This document shows, piece by piece, positions 40,192 through 48,075 of a DNA stretch of 51,195 nt. The stretch's first letter is position 1. Each line of letters begins with the position of its first letter. The DNA is from Actinomycetes bacterium (lineage in GTDB: Bacteria > Actinomycetota > Thermoleophilia > BMS3ABIN01). Below the pieces are notes generated by a model, which was not told where the DNA came from, ran no database searches, and saw nothing but the letters and a program-made list of their open reading frames with translations. Both the position numbers and the translations under genes were made by a program. Where the stretch lies: the NCBI GenBank assembly GCA_021790115.1, contig JAJYIM010000010.1:1-51195 (forward strand), given 5' to 3'.

Positions 40192-41282
40192 CACTTCTTC
40201 AGATCCGCCAACTGCTCCAGGAAAATCCCGTTCTCTTCTTCCGTGCCGACGCTGACGCGGATGTAGCCGGGGCAGGCCAGCGGCCGGCCCGGCCGGACGA
40301 TGACGCCGCGCCGCATCAGCTCTTCCGGCACATCATCGGCGGGAACGGATAACTCGCCGACATCGACCAGCATGAAGTTGCTCTGCGTGGGGATATTCGT
40401 GACGCCAAGGGCCGCCAGGCCGTCGTAAAGCTGGCGGCGGCCGTCGCGGTTCCGGGCGCGCCTTTCCTGGAGCCTGGCCTCGAGGCCAAGCGACCTGAGC
40501 GCCGCCGCCTGGGCCAGCATGTTGACATTAAACGGCTGGCGCACCTTGTCAACCGCATCCATGACCTCTTGAGAACAGATGCCGTAGCCCACCCGCAAGC
40601 CGCAAAGGCCATAGATCTTGGAAAAAGTCCTAAGCATGACAATATTGGGCTGCTCCCGGCGCAGCTTGAGGCCATCCTGTGAATCAGGCGCCTCGACATA
40701 TTCGTTGTATGCCTCATCGAGCACCAGCAGGCAGTTTTCAGAGATCTTCGCGGCTAATTTAGCAACCCGGCTGTAGGGCTGGTAGGAGCCGGTAGGATTG
40801 TGCGGGTTTGTCAAAAAGACAATCCGTGTTTTACCGGTGACAGCGGCGGCCAGCGCGTCCAGGTCGTTGGCAAAATCCTTGAGCGGCACTTTCACCGGCG
40901 TGGCGCCGCGCGCCCGCGTGACCTCTTCATAAACAAGGAAAGTCGGGTCCGAGAAAACCGCCTCCGCGCCCGGCTCCAGCATGATCAGGCTCAGCCAGAT
41001 GAGCAGTTCGCATGAGCCATTGCCGATGATGATCTCCTCTGGAGCGACACCGTAGCGCCCGGCCAGCGCCGTCTTCAGATCACGGCACTCGGAATCAGGG
41101 TAGCGGTTCAGGTCGTGGAACTTCTGTGTGATGGTCTCCAGCACCTCGGGGAACGGCGGCAGCGGCGATTCATTGGAGGCGAGCTTGATCACCCGTTCCA
41201 GCCCGTAACGCCTGGCCACCACTTCAATCGGCGTGCCGGCAACGTAGGGCGTCATATTCTCAAGTTGAGGGACAAATTTCAT
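40191..41282 (-). CDS. hisC: Histidinol-phosphate aminotransferase
   Basis: A 363-residue class I/II PLP aminotransferase. It contains SNESPLPPFPEV, IGNGSCELL, TNPHNPTGSYQP, LVLDEAYNEYVE and the PLP lysine in LRTFSKIYGLCGLRVGYG, ending GYIRVSVGTEEEN. In histidine synthesis it transaminates imidazole-acetol phosphate. Because it sits among aro/tyr genes it may also act on aromatic keto acids, as some HisC-family enzymes do. The leader between it and aroH is 125 bases of mostly repeat-like sequence. Confidence 0.93.
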   Translation of the reverse strand: MKFVPQLENMTPYVAGTPIEVVARRYGLERVIKLASNESPLPPFPEVLETITQKFHDLNRYPDSECRDLKTALAGRYGVAPEEIIIGNGSCELLIWLSLIMLEPGAEAVFSDPTFLVYEEVTRARGATPVKVPLKDFANDLDALAAAVTGKTRIVFLTNPHNPTGSYQPYSRVAKLAAKISENCLLVLDEAYNEYVEAPDSQDGLKLRREQPNIVMLRTFSKIYGLCGLRVGYGICSQEVMDAVDKVRQPFNVNMLAQAAALRSLGLEARLQERRARNRDGRRQLYDGLAALGVTNIPTQSNFMLVDVGELSVPADDVPEELMRRGVIVRPGRPLACPGYIRVSVGTEEENGIFLEQLADLKK

Positions 41283-41290
41283 AACTTATT

Positions 41291-41410
41291 AGTTCAAAGT
41301 TCCAGGTCCAAAGTTGCTTCCGGCTTTTGGTTTTTAATTTGAAATGTGGTGCATTAATATCTAGGCGGAAAAGATGTTTTTGAACTCTGAACTCTGAACT
41401 TTGAACTCTA
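41291..41410. repeat. Inverted pair of heptamer arrays between aroH and hisC
   Basis: AGTTCAAAGTTC (41291-41302) is repeated as its exact reverse complement GAACTTTGAACT (41396-41407). The right array (41381-41410) has the period TGAACTC. The left continues with CAGGTCCAAAGTTGC. The two arrays could fold back over about 90 bases. The aroH stop codon TAG lies at the edge of the right array. Confidence 0.65.
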
Positions 41411-41785
41411 CTCCGGCAGGTCCGTCCTCAGTTGCTTGGCGCCGCGCAGGTAGGCGTGGCGGATTTCTTCCTTGGCCTTTTGCGAATAAGCGTGCATCAG
41501 GATGCGGATGCAGCGCTCAACGCTGCCGGCCACAGGGATCTCCTGTGAACAGAGCAGCGGCGTGCGGGAAAGGCCCATGTTGCGGGCTGCCACCGCCGGG
41601 AAATCAGAGACCAGGTCGGGCGTAGCAGTAAAAATCAGGCTGATGATATTATCAGGTCGGACGTCATTGCGCTGCATCATCGCCTCAAGCAGCTCGCCCG
41701 TGCGCGCGCGGATCTGATCAGGAACATCTTCCTCCACTGTGGTGGCGCCGCGCACCGCCACCAGCCGCCAGCCGTCCTCCTTCAT
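41408..41785 (-). CDS. aroH: Chorismate mutase (AroH class)
   Basis: A 125-residue protein of the trimeric AroH type. VRGATTVEED and the later RCIRILMHAYS-like segment are the family marks, with Arg in VAVRGATTVEED and ARNMGLSRTPLLCSQEI forming the active site. It rearranges chorismate to prephenate, the substrate of TyrA encoded a few genes away. The start overlaps the rluB stop by 4 bases, so the two are coupled. Confidence 0.93.
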   Translation of the reverse strand: MKEDGWRLVAVRGATTVEEDVPDQIRARTGELLEAMMQRNDVRPDNIISLIFTATPDLVSDFPAVAARNMGLSRTPLLCSQEIPVAGSVERCIRILMHAYSQKAKEEIRHAYLRGAKQLRTDLPE

Positions 41786-42504
41786 GGTTTTTCCGTCATC
41801 ACAAGTTTTTGCAAAGCCTCAACTTCCTCTTCTGAGAGCCGCCGCGACTGCCCGGTCGCCAAGCCCTCGTCCGTTAACATTGCGTATCTTTTGCGGTGGA
41901 GCCGGATAACCGGGTGCCCGGCCGCCGCGAGCATGCGGCGCACCTGCCGCTTGCGGCCCTGATGGATGATCATCTCCACAATGCTGCCGCCGGCGTGCCT
42001 GCCGGCAAGGCGCGCCCCGGCCGGCGCCGTGGGGCCGTCCTCCAGCTCAAGCCCCTGACGCAGCTTTTCCAGCTCAGGCTCCCGCACCGTCCCCTCGACT
42101 TCGGCCACATATACTTTATCAACCTCGAAGTGAGGATGCATCAGCCGGTGCGCCAGAGCGCCGTCGTTGGTGAGTATGATGAGGCCGGTAGTGGCCTGGT
42201 CGAGGCGGCCAACAGGAAACAGCCGCGCCCGGCTTTTAACCTGGCTGGTGATAGTCGGCCGCCCCTGCGGATCAGACACTGAGCTCACGACGCCGGCGGC
42301 CTTGTTAAGCAGGTAATACTCAAGCGGCTCCGGCTCTACCGGGCGGCCGTCAAAATAAACGACATCCGCAGATCCAACGGTTGCGCCCGGCTTCGTCACC
42401 GCCCTGCCGTTGACCGACACCCGTCCCGCCGCGATGAACTCTTCGCTCTTGCGGCGTGAAGCGATGCCGGCGCGGGCGAGATATTTTTGCAGGCGTTCAG
42501 TGAT
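41782..42504 (-). CDS. rluB: RluB-family 23S rRNA pseudouridine synthase (possible ATC start)
   Basis: The coding signal extends beyond the GTG at 42420. Upstream in frame, ERLQKYLARAGIASRRKSEE is the S4 RNA-binding domain (about 4-60). The catalytic core has LFPVGRLDQATTGLIILTND, with the nucleophilic Asp in GRLD, and ends KRQVRRMLAAAGHPVIRLHR. No ATG, GTG or TTG precedes the S4 domain in frame. GGGAGG at 42511-42516 (minus strand) is six bases ahead of an ATC at 42504, so an AUC start, or a start at CTG 42492, is likely. The product would be 240 residues. Confidence 0.85.
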   Translation of the reverse strand: MTERLQKYLARAGIASRRKSEEFIAAGRVSVNGRAVTKPGATVGSADVVYFDGRPVEPEPLEYYLLNKAAGVVSSVSDPQGRPTITSQVKSRARLFPVGRLDQATTGLIILTNDGALAHRLMHPHFEVDKVYVAEVEGTVREPELEKLRQGLELEDGPTAPAGARLAGRHAGGSIVEMIIHQGRKRQVRRMLAAAGHPVIRLHRKRYAMLTDEGLATGQSRRLSEEEVEALQKLVMTEKP

Positions 42505-42557
42505 GCGCCGCCTCCCGGCCGTCCTGACTGGATAACGCTAATTAAGAATGTATATAA

Positions 42558-42656
42558 GTTCTCATCTGGCAGAGGAAACCTCCCGGTGTTAATAATCGCT
42601 TGACAGCGGGCTGGGCCGAGAAGTTCTCGCCCAGAATTGCCACGAAGGAGGCTCCC
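42558..42656 (+). other. Non-coding left flank of the IS110 remnant
   Basis: The segment precedes the transposase ATG at 42657 and contains CTGGGCCGAGAA and TTCTCGCCCAG, an imperfect stem at 42611-42634. In intact IS110 elements the left non-coding end encodes a bridge RNA that guides recombination. Whether this relic still has such an RNA cannot be told from one copy. Confidence 0.35.
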
Positions 42657-42809
42657 ATGAAAAGAATGTACTACGTTGGGCCGGACGTGCACAAGCAGTC
42701 GATTTATTACTGCGTCAAGCAGGGGGATGGCACTGAGGTCAGGCGGGGAGAGGTGGCGGCCCGGCAACCGGTTTTACGGCAATGGGCGCAGGAAACACTT
42801 AGCTTCTGA
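42657..42809 (+). pseudogene. IS110-family transposase fragment
   Basis: AAGGAGG precedes ATG 42657, giving MKRMYYVGPDVHKQSIYYCV and a stop after 50 residues. The MYYVGxDVHKxS opening is the N-terminus of IS110 (DEDD RuvC-like) transposases; the first catalytic Asp is in GPDVHK. The remaining 300 or so residues are missing. Shortly downstream (42810-42870) a few residues resembling the protein C-terminus may follow, so this could be an internal deletion. Confidence 0.75.
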
Positions 42810-42893
42810 GGCCGCCAGGACACTAAAGAAAGAAGACGGCATTTTACTTAGCGTGCTGGGAATAGTGCTGGGATAGAATGAAAGGGGAAATTG

Positions 42894-42909
42894 CCTAATG
42901 GCCATTAGG
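42894..42909. repeat. 16-bp perfect palindrome
   Basis: CCTAATGGCCATTAGG is its own reverse complement. It lies between the IS110 remnant and the tRNA gene. It could be an operator or a leftover of element ends. Confidence 0.5.
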
Positions 42910-42944
42910 TACGGGATATTAGCGGCATTAGCAGGGAAAATGTT

Positions 42945-43020
42945 TGGAGCGGATGACGGGGATCGAACCCGCGATCTTCGGCTTGGGAAGCCGACGCGTT
43001 ACCAGCTACGCCACATCCGC
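42945..43020 (-). tRNA. tRNA-Gly (anticodon CCC)
   Basis: The acceptor stem GCGGATG (43014-43020, minus strand) pairs with CATCCGC (42949-42955). The anticodon stem TCGGC/GCCGA closes a loop TTCCCAA with anticodon CCC. The T arm is GCGGGTTCGATCCCCGT. The discriminator is T and the CCA end is encoded. The D arm contains TAGCTGGTAACGC. Confidence 0.95.
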
Positions 43021-43028
43021 CTAAAACC

Positions 43029-43056
43029 GGACATTGGATTTTGGACATTGGATTTT
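43029..43056. repeat. Heptamer array next to the tRNA gene
   Basis: GGACATT, GGATTTT, GGACATT, GGATTTT on the plus strand, preceded by CTAAAACC. That opening word is also at the start of the array after plsC, in the opposite orientation. Confidence 0.75.
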
Positions 43057-43163
43057 GACGAAAGCCAAAAATCCAGCCAGGTCTCATTTTCCATGACGCT
43101 CGGCGGAAAAGGGGATTTTACCATACAATCTCATCTAGATTCTTTCAAACAGTCAACTTGCTG

Positions 43164-43595
43164 CTAATGATTACCCGGAGTTCCAAGAACTTGAGCAGGC
43201 AACCGATCCCGAATCTTTTCCCTGACTAGCTGGATGAGATTTATCGCGCGTTGGGCATCGCGGCGAGTCACTTCGGGATAATCGCCTGGATAACGGTACT
43301 CAACACCATATGGCGTCAATTCAACAGCTTCGTTCAAAGTCTCTGCCAATTCAATTTCAACTTGAGCAACAAGGTTCAGTAACATTGCTAAGTCATGCGT
43401 TTTCTGAAACTCAATCTGACGCCAAACCAAAAAAGTTTTCAGATACTTCTCGGCGGCTTGTTGGGCATGAAAGACTGTGCCAATTAGAAAATCTTCTCCC
43501 GAGTCAAACAGATACATCGCTGTTCGAAAGTCCATTTCCGCCTTTTGAAGCCACTCGCGCACGAACTCCAGTTTTACTTCATCGGGCTGCTTCAT
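43164..43595 (-). CDS. HEPN domain protein (probable toxin of a HEPN/MNT pair)
   Basis: A 143-residue HEPN protein. VFHAQQAAEKYLKTFLVWRQ and then KTHDLAMLLNLV are the typical HEPN helices. The later RRDAQRAINLIQLVREKI helix holds the Arg candidates for the RX4-6H motif, but the His partner is not clear, so RNase activity is uncertain. It overlaps the MNT gene start-to-stop by 17 bases. Such pairs work as toxin (HEPN) and AMPylating antitoxin (MNT) in studied cases. Confidence 0.85.
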   Translation of the reverse strand: MKQPDEVKLEFVREWLQKAEMDFRTAMYLFDSGEDFLIGTVFHAQQAAEKYLKTFLVWRQIEFQKTHDLAMLLNLVAQVEIELAETLNEAVELTPYGVEYRYPGDYPEVTRRDAQRAINLIQLVREKIRDRLPAQVLGTPGNH

Positions 43596-43902
43596 AAATT
43601 ATCCTGCCGTATTTGTTTGCAGGATAGGCAAGCCCGCCTATCACGCTTTTTGTTTCTTCAAACCTTTTCGGAGTGATCACGAAAACATCAACCGGCACGC
43701 CTAAATCGGCCAGCGCCATGCGCAACCTTGTATTTTCTTCACGCTGGTTTTTAAAGCCGCGTTCGATGACAAGAATATCAAGATCACTATCAACCGTCAT
43801 AGTCCCGGCCACCGCTGAGCCAAAAAAAATAATTCGCTGAGGATTGGCAACTGATGTAATCCGGCCGACTACTTCTTTTAGCAATTTTTCGTCAATTGTC
43901 AT
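43579..43902 (-). CDS. Nucleotidyltransferase (MNT) domain protein, partner of HEPN
   Basis: A 107-residue protein with the minimal nucleotidyltransferase motif: IIFFGSAVAGTMTVDSDLDILVIERG has GSxxxG followed by DxD. The C-terminal part has VDVFVITPKRFEE. In HEPN/MNT systems this enzyme transfers AMP to the HEPN partner. It lies upstream of the HEPN gene and is translationally coupled to it. Confidence 0.85.
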   Translation of the reverse strand: MTIDEKLLKEVVGRITSVANPQRIIFFGSAVAGTMTVDSDLDILVIERGFKNQREENTRLRMALADLGVPVDVFVITPKRFEETKSVIGGLAYPANKYGRIIYEAAR

Positions 43903-44015
43903 TCCAAGTCACCCGATCCCCCAGGATACAATTACTCTGTGGCCGACGCCGCTTAAAGCATGGCCCACAAAATTGAAAAAGAGCTGTCTGCTACGCGCCG
44001 GCGCTCACCAGCGAC

Positions 44016-44966
44016 TTACACAACCTCTGCCAAATATTCCTTAAACCAATCAATGGTTTTTTTCAAGCCCTCTTCAGCGGGGACGGTTGGCTCCCAGTCA
44101 ATCAGCTTTTTCACCAGTGAGATGTCGGGGCGCCGCCGCCGGGGGTCGTCGGTAGGAAGAGCCTGAAAGATGACGTCGCTATGGCTACCGGTCAACTTAA
44201 TAATCAGCTCCGCCAGTTGCTTGATTGTGAATTCGTCGGGATTGCCCAGGTTCACCGGCAGATGGTAACCACCCATCATTATCCGGTAGATTCCCTCCAC
44301 CAGGTCGGAGACAAAGCAGAAGCTGCGCGTCTGGCTGCCATCGCCAAAGACGGTCAAATGCTTGTCCTCCAGCGCCTGTCGAATAAATGTTGGCACAGCG
44401 CGGCCGTCAAAGGGGCGCATGCGTGGCCCATATGTGTTAAAAATACGGATGATCCTGGTGTCAACGCCCTGCTGGCGATGATAGGCCATTGTGGTGGTTT
44501 CAGCGTAGCGCTTGGCCTCGTCGTAGACGCTGCGGGGCCCAATCGGATTTACGTTTCCCCAGTAATCTTCCTGTTGCGGATGGACCTCGGGGTCGCCGTA
44601 AACCTCGGAAGTTGAAGCCAGCAAAAAGCGGGCCCGTTTCCACTTGGCCAGGCCAACAGCGTTGCGCGTCCCCGCCGCGCCCACCTTTAATGTATGTAAC
44701 GGCATCTGGAGATAGTCAATTGGACTGGCCGGGCAGGCCAAATGGTAAACGAAATCAACTTGGCCGGGGATGTCGATAAAATCAGTGATATCCATATTTA
44801 TGAAGATGAAATCATCGGACACGATATGCTCAAGGTTGCGTAACGTGCCTGAATCAAGGTTGTCAAGCCCGATGACGCGGTGCCCCTTGGCCAGGAGATA
44901 ATCGCACAAATGGGATCCGATAAACCCGGCGGCGCCGGTGACAACTGAGACTTTCTGCTGAGCCAA
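44016..44966 (-). CDS. UDP-glucuronate decarboxylase (UDP-xylose synthase) type SDR
   Basis: A 316-residue extended short-chain dehydrogenase. [19 protein letters not shown] binds [36 protein letters not shown] (with YxxxK) and [12 protein letters not shown] match UDP-glucuronate decarboxylases, which make UDP-xylose. Other 4-epimerase-like roles cannot be excluded. It is divergent from the glycosyltransferase cluster and probably supplies its nucleotide sugar. Confidence 0.88.
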   Translation of the reverse strand: MAQQKVSVVTGAAGFIGSHLCDYLLAKGHRVIGLDNLDSGTLRNLEHIVSDDFIFINMDITDFIDIPGQVDFVYHLACPASPIDYLQMPLHTLKVGAAGTRNAVGLAKWKRARFLLASTSEVYGDPEVHPQQEDYWGNVNPIGPRSVYDEAKRYAETTTMAYHRQQGVDTRIIRIFNTYGPRMRPFDGRAVPTFIRQALEDKHLTVFGDGSQTRSFCFVSDLVEGIYRIMMGGYHLPVNLGNPDEFTIKQLAELIIKLTGSHSDVIFQALPTDDPRRRRPDISLVKKLIDWEPTVPAEEGLKKTIDWFKEYLAEVV

Positions 44967-45164
44967 TTCTTCCTCCCTGTCAATATTCTTACCGGGCAGC
45001 GCCAGTTGGACAAAAAACGGCTGCTATTCCACCAATAGCGCTTTTTCTATAAAATACTCTCATATTTAACGCGGTTTACAAAATCCCGTCATGGTCCAAG
45101 GCCGCCAGGACGTAACAGCGCTTTATAGCGGGCCAAACCTGCTTCGGCATGGGAGGAATAACGC

Positions 45165-45578
45165 TTGAGCAGAATACAAATCGTCGCCCTCATTGTTTCC
45201 ATCCTGCTGATCCTGTTAATCTTTCAGCTCATCCGCCGGAAGAAACTCAAGGAACAGTATTCCCTGCTCTGGTTTTTGACAGTTGCTGTGATCCTGCTGC
45301 TGTCCCTCTGGGACGCGCCGCTTTTTAAGCTCTCGCGGGCAGTGGGCATCGCCATCCCTTCCAACATGCTTTTCCTGCTGGCGCTGTTGTTCCTCTTCGG
45401 CATGGCCCTCCATTTCTCGCTGCTGGTTTCCCGGCTAACCGACCAAACGAAAATGCTGGCCCAGAAGCTGGCGCTGCTGGACAGGGATTTGCGCAAAGAG
45501 CGGCAGGCAGATAACCCGGTTGGCGGCCCGGCCAGCGCGCAATCCAGGGCAGAGCAGGGCGGCAATGGCGCCGAGTAA
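45165..45578 (+). CDS. DUF2304 membrane protein
   Basis: A 137-residue protein with three hydrophobic segments (IVALIVSILLILLIFQLIRR, LLWFLTVAVILLLSLW, MLFLLALLFLFGMALHFSL) and a charged tail. DUF2304 genes usually sit next to family-2 glycosyltransferases, as here, and may help anchor or present the lipid-linked sugar. TTG start at 45165 with GGGAGG 8 bases upstream. The stop overlaps the next gene by 14 bases. Confidence 0.85.
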   Translation: MSRIQIVALIVSILLILLIFQLIRRKKLKEQYSLLWFLTVAVILLLSLWDAPLFKLSRAVGIAIPSNMLFLLALLFLFGMALHFSLLVSRLTDQTKMLAQKLALLDRDLRKERQADNPVGGPASAQSRAEQGGNGAE

Positions 45579-46569
45579 GAAACAGGCGCTTCGCAGGAAG
45601 CACGGCTGGCTTCGCTCAAAACTTTTCCGGGCGGCAGTGAGCATGGCGCTGCTGGCGTTATTGCTGTTTACAATCAACCTGCGTCAACTGGGGGATACGC
45701 TGAGCCAGGTCGCCATCAGCCTGCTGCTTCTGGCGACCGTCATTTTCCTGATATCAAACGCCGCCAGCATTCTTAAGTGGAAACTGATTGTGCGGGCGCA
45801 GCAGGGCGCTGCTTCCTATTACTACTTGACTTCGCTGTTTTACATCGGTCTTTTTTTTAACAATTTCCTGCCCTCAAACATTGGCGGTGACGTTGTCAAG
45901 GCATTCAAGCTTGGTCAGGCTACCGGCCAGCCGGCCAAGGCCGCCGGCTCGGTGGTGATGGACCGGGCCAGCTCCACTATCGCCCTTCTGATCATTGCCG
46001 CAGTGCTGGCGATGTTTCAATTGAAACTGCTGGGGACGAAGGTGGCGGCGCTGATTCTGCTGATGCTTGCGTTTTCCTTGATCCTGATCATCTTTTTCGC
46101 CAGTGAGCGGGCCGCCCTGGTGCTGGGGAAAATCCTTTTTTCCCGGCTGAATCCCTTTGGCCTGCGCCGGCATTTTAAGGACTTTTACTACTCTCTGCAT
46201 GAATTCAAATACCAAAAGCCAACTGTAGTTGCAGTAATGACTGTATCACTTATTTACCAAGCGCTCAACATCATCACAGTTTATATTCTGGCGCTATCGC
46301 TGGGCATCAACGTGCCCATCCTTTACTATTTCCTCTTTATCCCCATCGTGCTGGCGGTGGCGATGATCCCCATATCGCTAAATGGCCTCGGCATCAGGGA
46401 GGGAGCCTGGGTGCTGCTTTTCGGACAGGTTGGAGTTCCGGCCGCCAAGGCGCTTTCCATGTCAGTGCTAAGTTTTCTGGTAATAACGATAGTCAGTCTT
46501 GCCGGCGGGCTTTTCTACCTTTTTGACCGCGCTTCTGCGGCGACGCAAAGCGAGGCCAGCAATGGTTAA
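45565..46569 (+). CDS. Flippase-like membrane protein (lysylphosphatidylglycerol synthase TM region / UPF0104)
   Basis: A 334-residue polytopic protein with about eight helices. It carries the marks of the AglD/UPF0104 family: FFNNFLPSNIGGDVVKAFKL, the GSVVMDRASS segment and GLGIREGAWVLLF. Members share the transmembrane region of MprF and may move or bind lipid-linked substrates. The longer open frame to 45520 overlaps DUF2304 more than needed; I use ATG 45565. Its stop overlaps the next start (ATGGTTAA). Confidence 0.88.
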   Translation: MAPSKKQALRRKHGWLRSKLFRAAVSMALLALLLFTINLRQLGDTLSQVAISLLLLATVIFLISNAASILKWKLIVRAQQGAASYYYLTSLFYIGLFFNNFLPSNIGGDVVKAFKLGQATGQPAKAAGSVVMDRASSTIALLIIAAVLAMFQLKLLGTKVAALILLMLAFSLILIIFFASERAALVLGKILFSRLNPFGLRRHFKDFYYSLHEFKYQKPTVVAVMTVSLIYQALNIITVYILALSLGINVPILYYFLFIPIVLAVAMIPISLNGLGIREGAWVLLFGQVGVPAAKALSMSVLSFLVITIVSLAGGLFYLFDRASAATQSEASNG

Positions 46570-47278
46570 TCCCAGAATTTTGACAATCATACCCGCTCAT
46601 AACGAAGCGGACAGCCTGGCGCGGGTCATCGCCGAAGTGCGCGCCGCTGTGGCGAAAGCGGATATTGTCGTGGTAGACGACGGCTCCTGGGACGCCACCG
46701 CCGCCATCGCCCTTGCGGCCGGCGCGGAGCTGCTGCGGTTGCCTTTTAACCTGGGCATCGGCAGCGCCATGCAGACCGGGTTTAAGTTCGCCAGCCGCGA
46801 AGGCTATGATATAGCGGTTCAGGTGGATGGAGACGGCCAGCATGACGCCAGCTATATTCCGGTCTTGCTTGAGGCGGTCATGAAAGGCGATTGCGACATG
46901 GCGCTGGGATCCCGTTACCTGAATAGCGGCAGCTACGGCGGCCCGGCCGGGCGCCGCTGGGGCACCGCCCTGTTTTCCCGCATCCTGTCCCTGATGCTGG
47001 GGCAGAAGATGACGGACGCAACATCGGGATTTCGGGCCATTAACCGGCCGCTGATCGAGCAGTTCGCCCGCGACTATCCGCGCGACTACCCGGAAGTGGA
47101 GGCGCTCTTGGCCGCCCACATGGCGCGCCGCCGCATCCGCGAGGTGCCGGTGGACATGCGCCAACGCGGCGGCGGCCGCTCGTCTATCGGCAGCTTCCGG
47201 TCCGTCTATTACATGGTGAAGGTGCTGCTGGCCCTGCTGGTGACGGCGACGCGGGGAAGGGCGCCGCAGGCTGACTAG
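46562..47278 (+). CDS. Family 2 glycosyltransferase (dolichol-phosphate-mannose-synthase type)
   Basis: A 238-residue GT-A fold enzyme. ILTIIPAHNEADSLARVIAE opens it, VVVDDGSWDATAA and QVDGDGQHD give the metal-binding Asp residues, and the C-terminal part ends RGGGRSSIGSFRSVYYMVKV. The form resembles polyprenyl-phosphate sugar transferases. Together with DUF2304 and the flippase-like protein it may load a sugar on a lipid carrier and pass it across the membrane. Confidence 0.9.
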   Translation: MVNPRILTIIPAHNEADSLARVIAEVRAAVAKADIVVVDDGSWDATAAIALAAGAELLRLPFNLGIGSAMQTGFKFASREGYDIAVQVDGDGQHDASYIPVLLEAVMKGDCDMALGSRYLNSGSYGGPAGRRWGTALFSRILSLMLGQKMTDATSGFRAINRPLIEQFARDYPRDYPEVEALLAAHMARRRIREVPVDMRQRGGGRSSIGSFRSVYYMVKVLLALLVTATRGRAPQAD

Positions 47279-47336
47279 CCGCCGGCAAAAAAAGAAATGT
47301 GCGCCTGCATCCAGGTTGCCGGCGGGTGGATCGCTT

Positions 47337-48071
47337 ATGTCTTACTACAAATATTATTTTTCATCAAAAGAGATTGAAGGCAGCGCCGGGCGAATTCAGG
47401 CCAAAAACCGGCTGGTATATAGCCTGCTCTCCCGCTGGCTGCCGCCGGGCGCCGCGGTGCTGGAGCTGGGGCCGGGCAAGGGCTGGTTTGCCCGGGTGTG
47501 CCGCGAGCGTGACCTTAGATACAAAGGCATAGAGGCAAATGAAAAACAGTGCCAGGCGCTTGAGGCCGACGGGCTTGAGGTAATCTGCGCCAGGGTGCCG
47601 CCGGTCCCGGTTAAGCCGCCCGAGGGTGGATTTGGCCTCGTTTATAGCGCCCACCTGCTTGAGCACCTGGGCGGAGCCGAGCAGGTGCATGAGCTGCTGT
47701 CAGACTGCGCCCGCCTGGCCGGGGACGGTGGCGTTGTCGCTATGCTCTTTCCCGACGCCATGGATATGGGCGCAAATTTCTGGAACTGTGACTATACCCA
47801 TGTCTGGCCCACGACCGAGCGGCGGGTGGCCCAGGCGATGGCCGACGCCGGACTCGAAGTTGTGGCCAGCCACCGCCTCCGCGGCCACTACACGGGAGCC
47901 AGATGGGCGCTGGCGGCCGCCGCCGCCCGGCCGCTGGCGCTTAAAGCGGCTAACGTGCTGGCCCGCAGCCCGGAGCGGCGGGATGTCGTCTACCGCGGCT
48001 GGATGTATCTTCAGCAGGACGTGCTGCTGGTGGGGCGGCCACGCGCCGGAGCCGCAAACGACGCCGGCTAG
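47337..48071 (+). CDS. SAM-dependent methyltransferase
   Basis: A 244-residue class I methyltransferase. VLELGPGKGWFARVCRE is motif I, GIEANEKQCQALEADGLEV follows, and FGLVYSAHLLEHLGG is the post-I region. The start at ATG 47337 is preceded by GGTGGATC; a TTG at 47316 would add seven residues. Likely target: a sugar in the surface polymer. It ends 4 bases before the next glycosyltransferase. Confidence 0.88.
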   Translation: MSYYKYYFSSKEIEGSAGRIQAKNRLVYSLLSRWLPPGAAVLELGPGKGWFARVCRERDLRYKGIEANEKQCQALEADGLEVICARVPPVPVKPPEGGFGLVYSAHLLEHLGGAEQVHELLSDCARLAGDGGVVAMLFPDAMDMGANFWNCDYTHVWPTTERRVAQAMADAGLEVVASHRLRGHYTGARWALAAAAARPLALKAANVLARSPERRDVVYRGWMYLQQDVLLVGRPRAGAANDAG

Positions 48072-48075
48072 ACGC

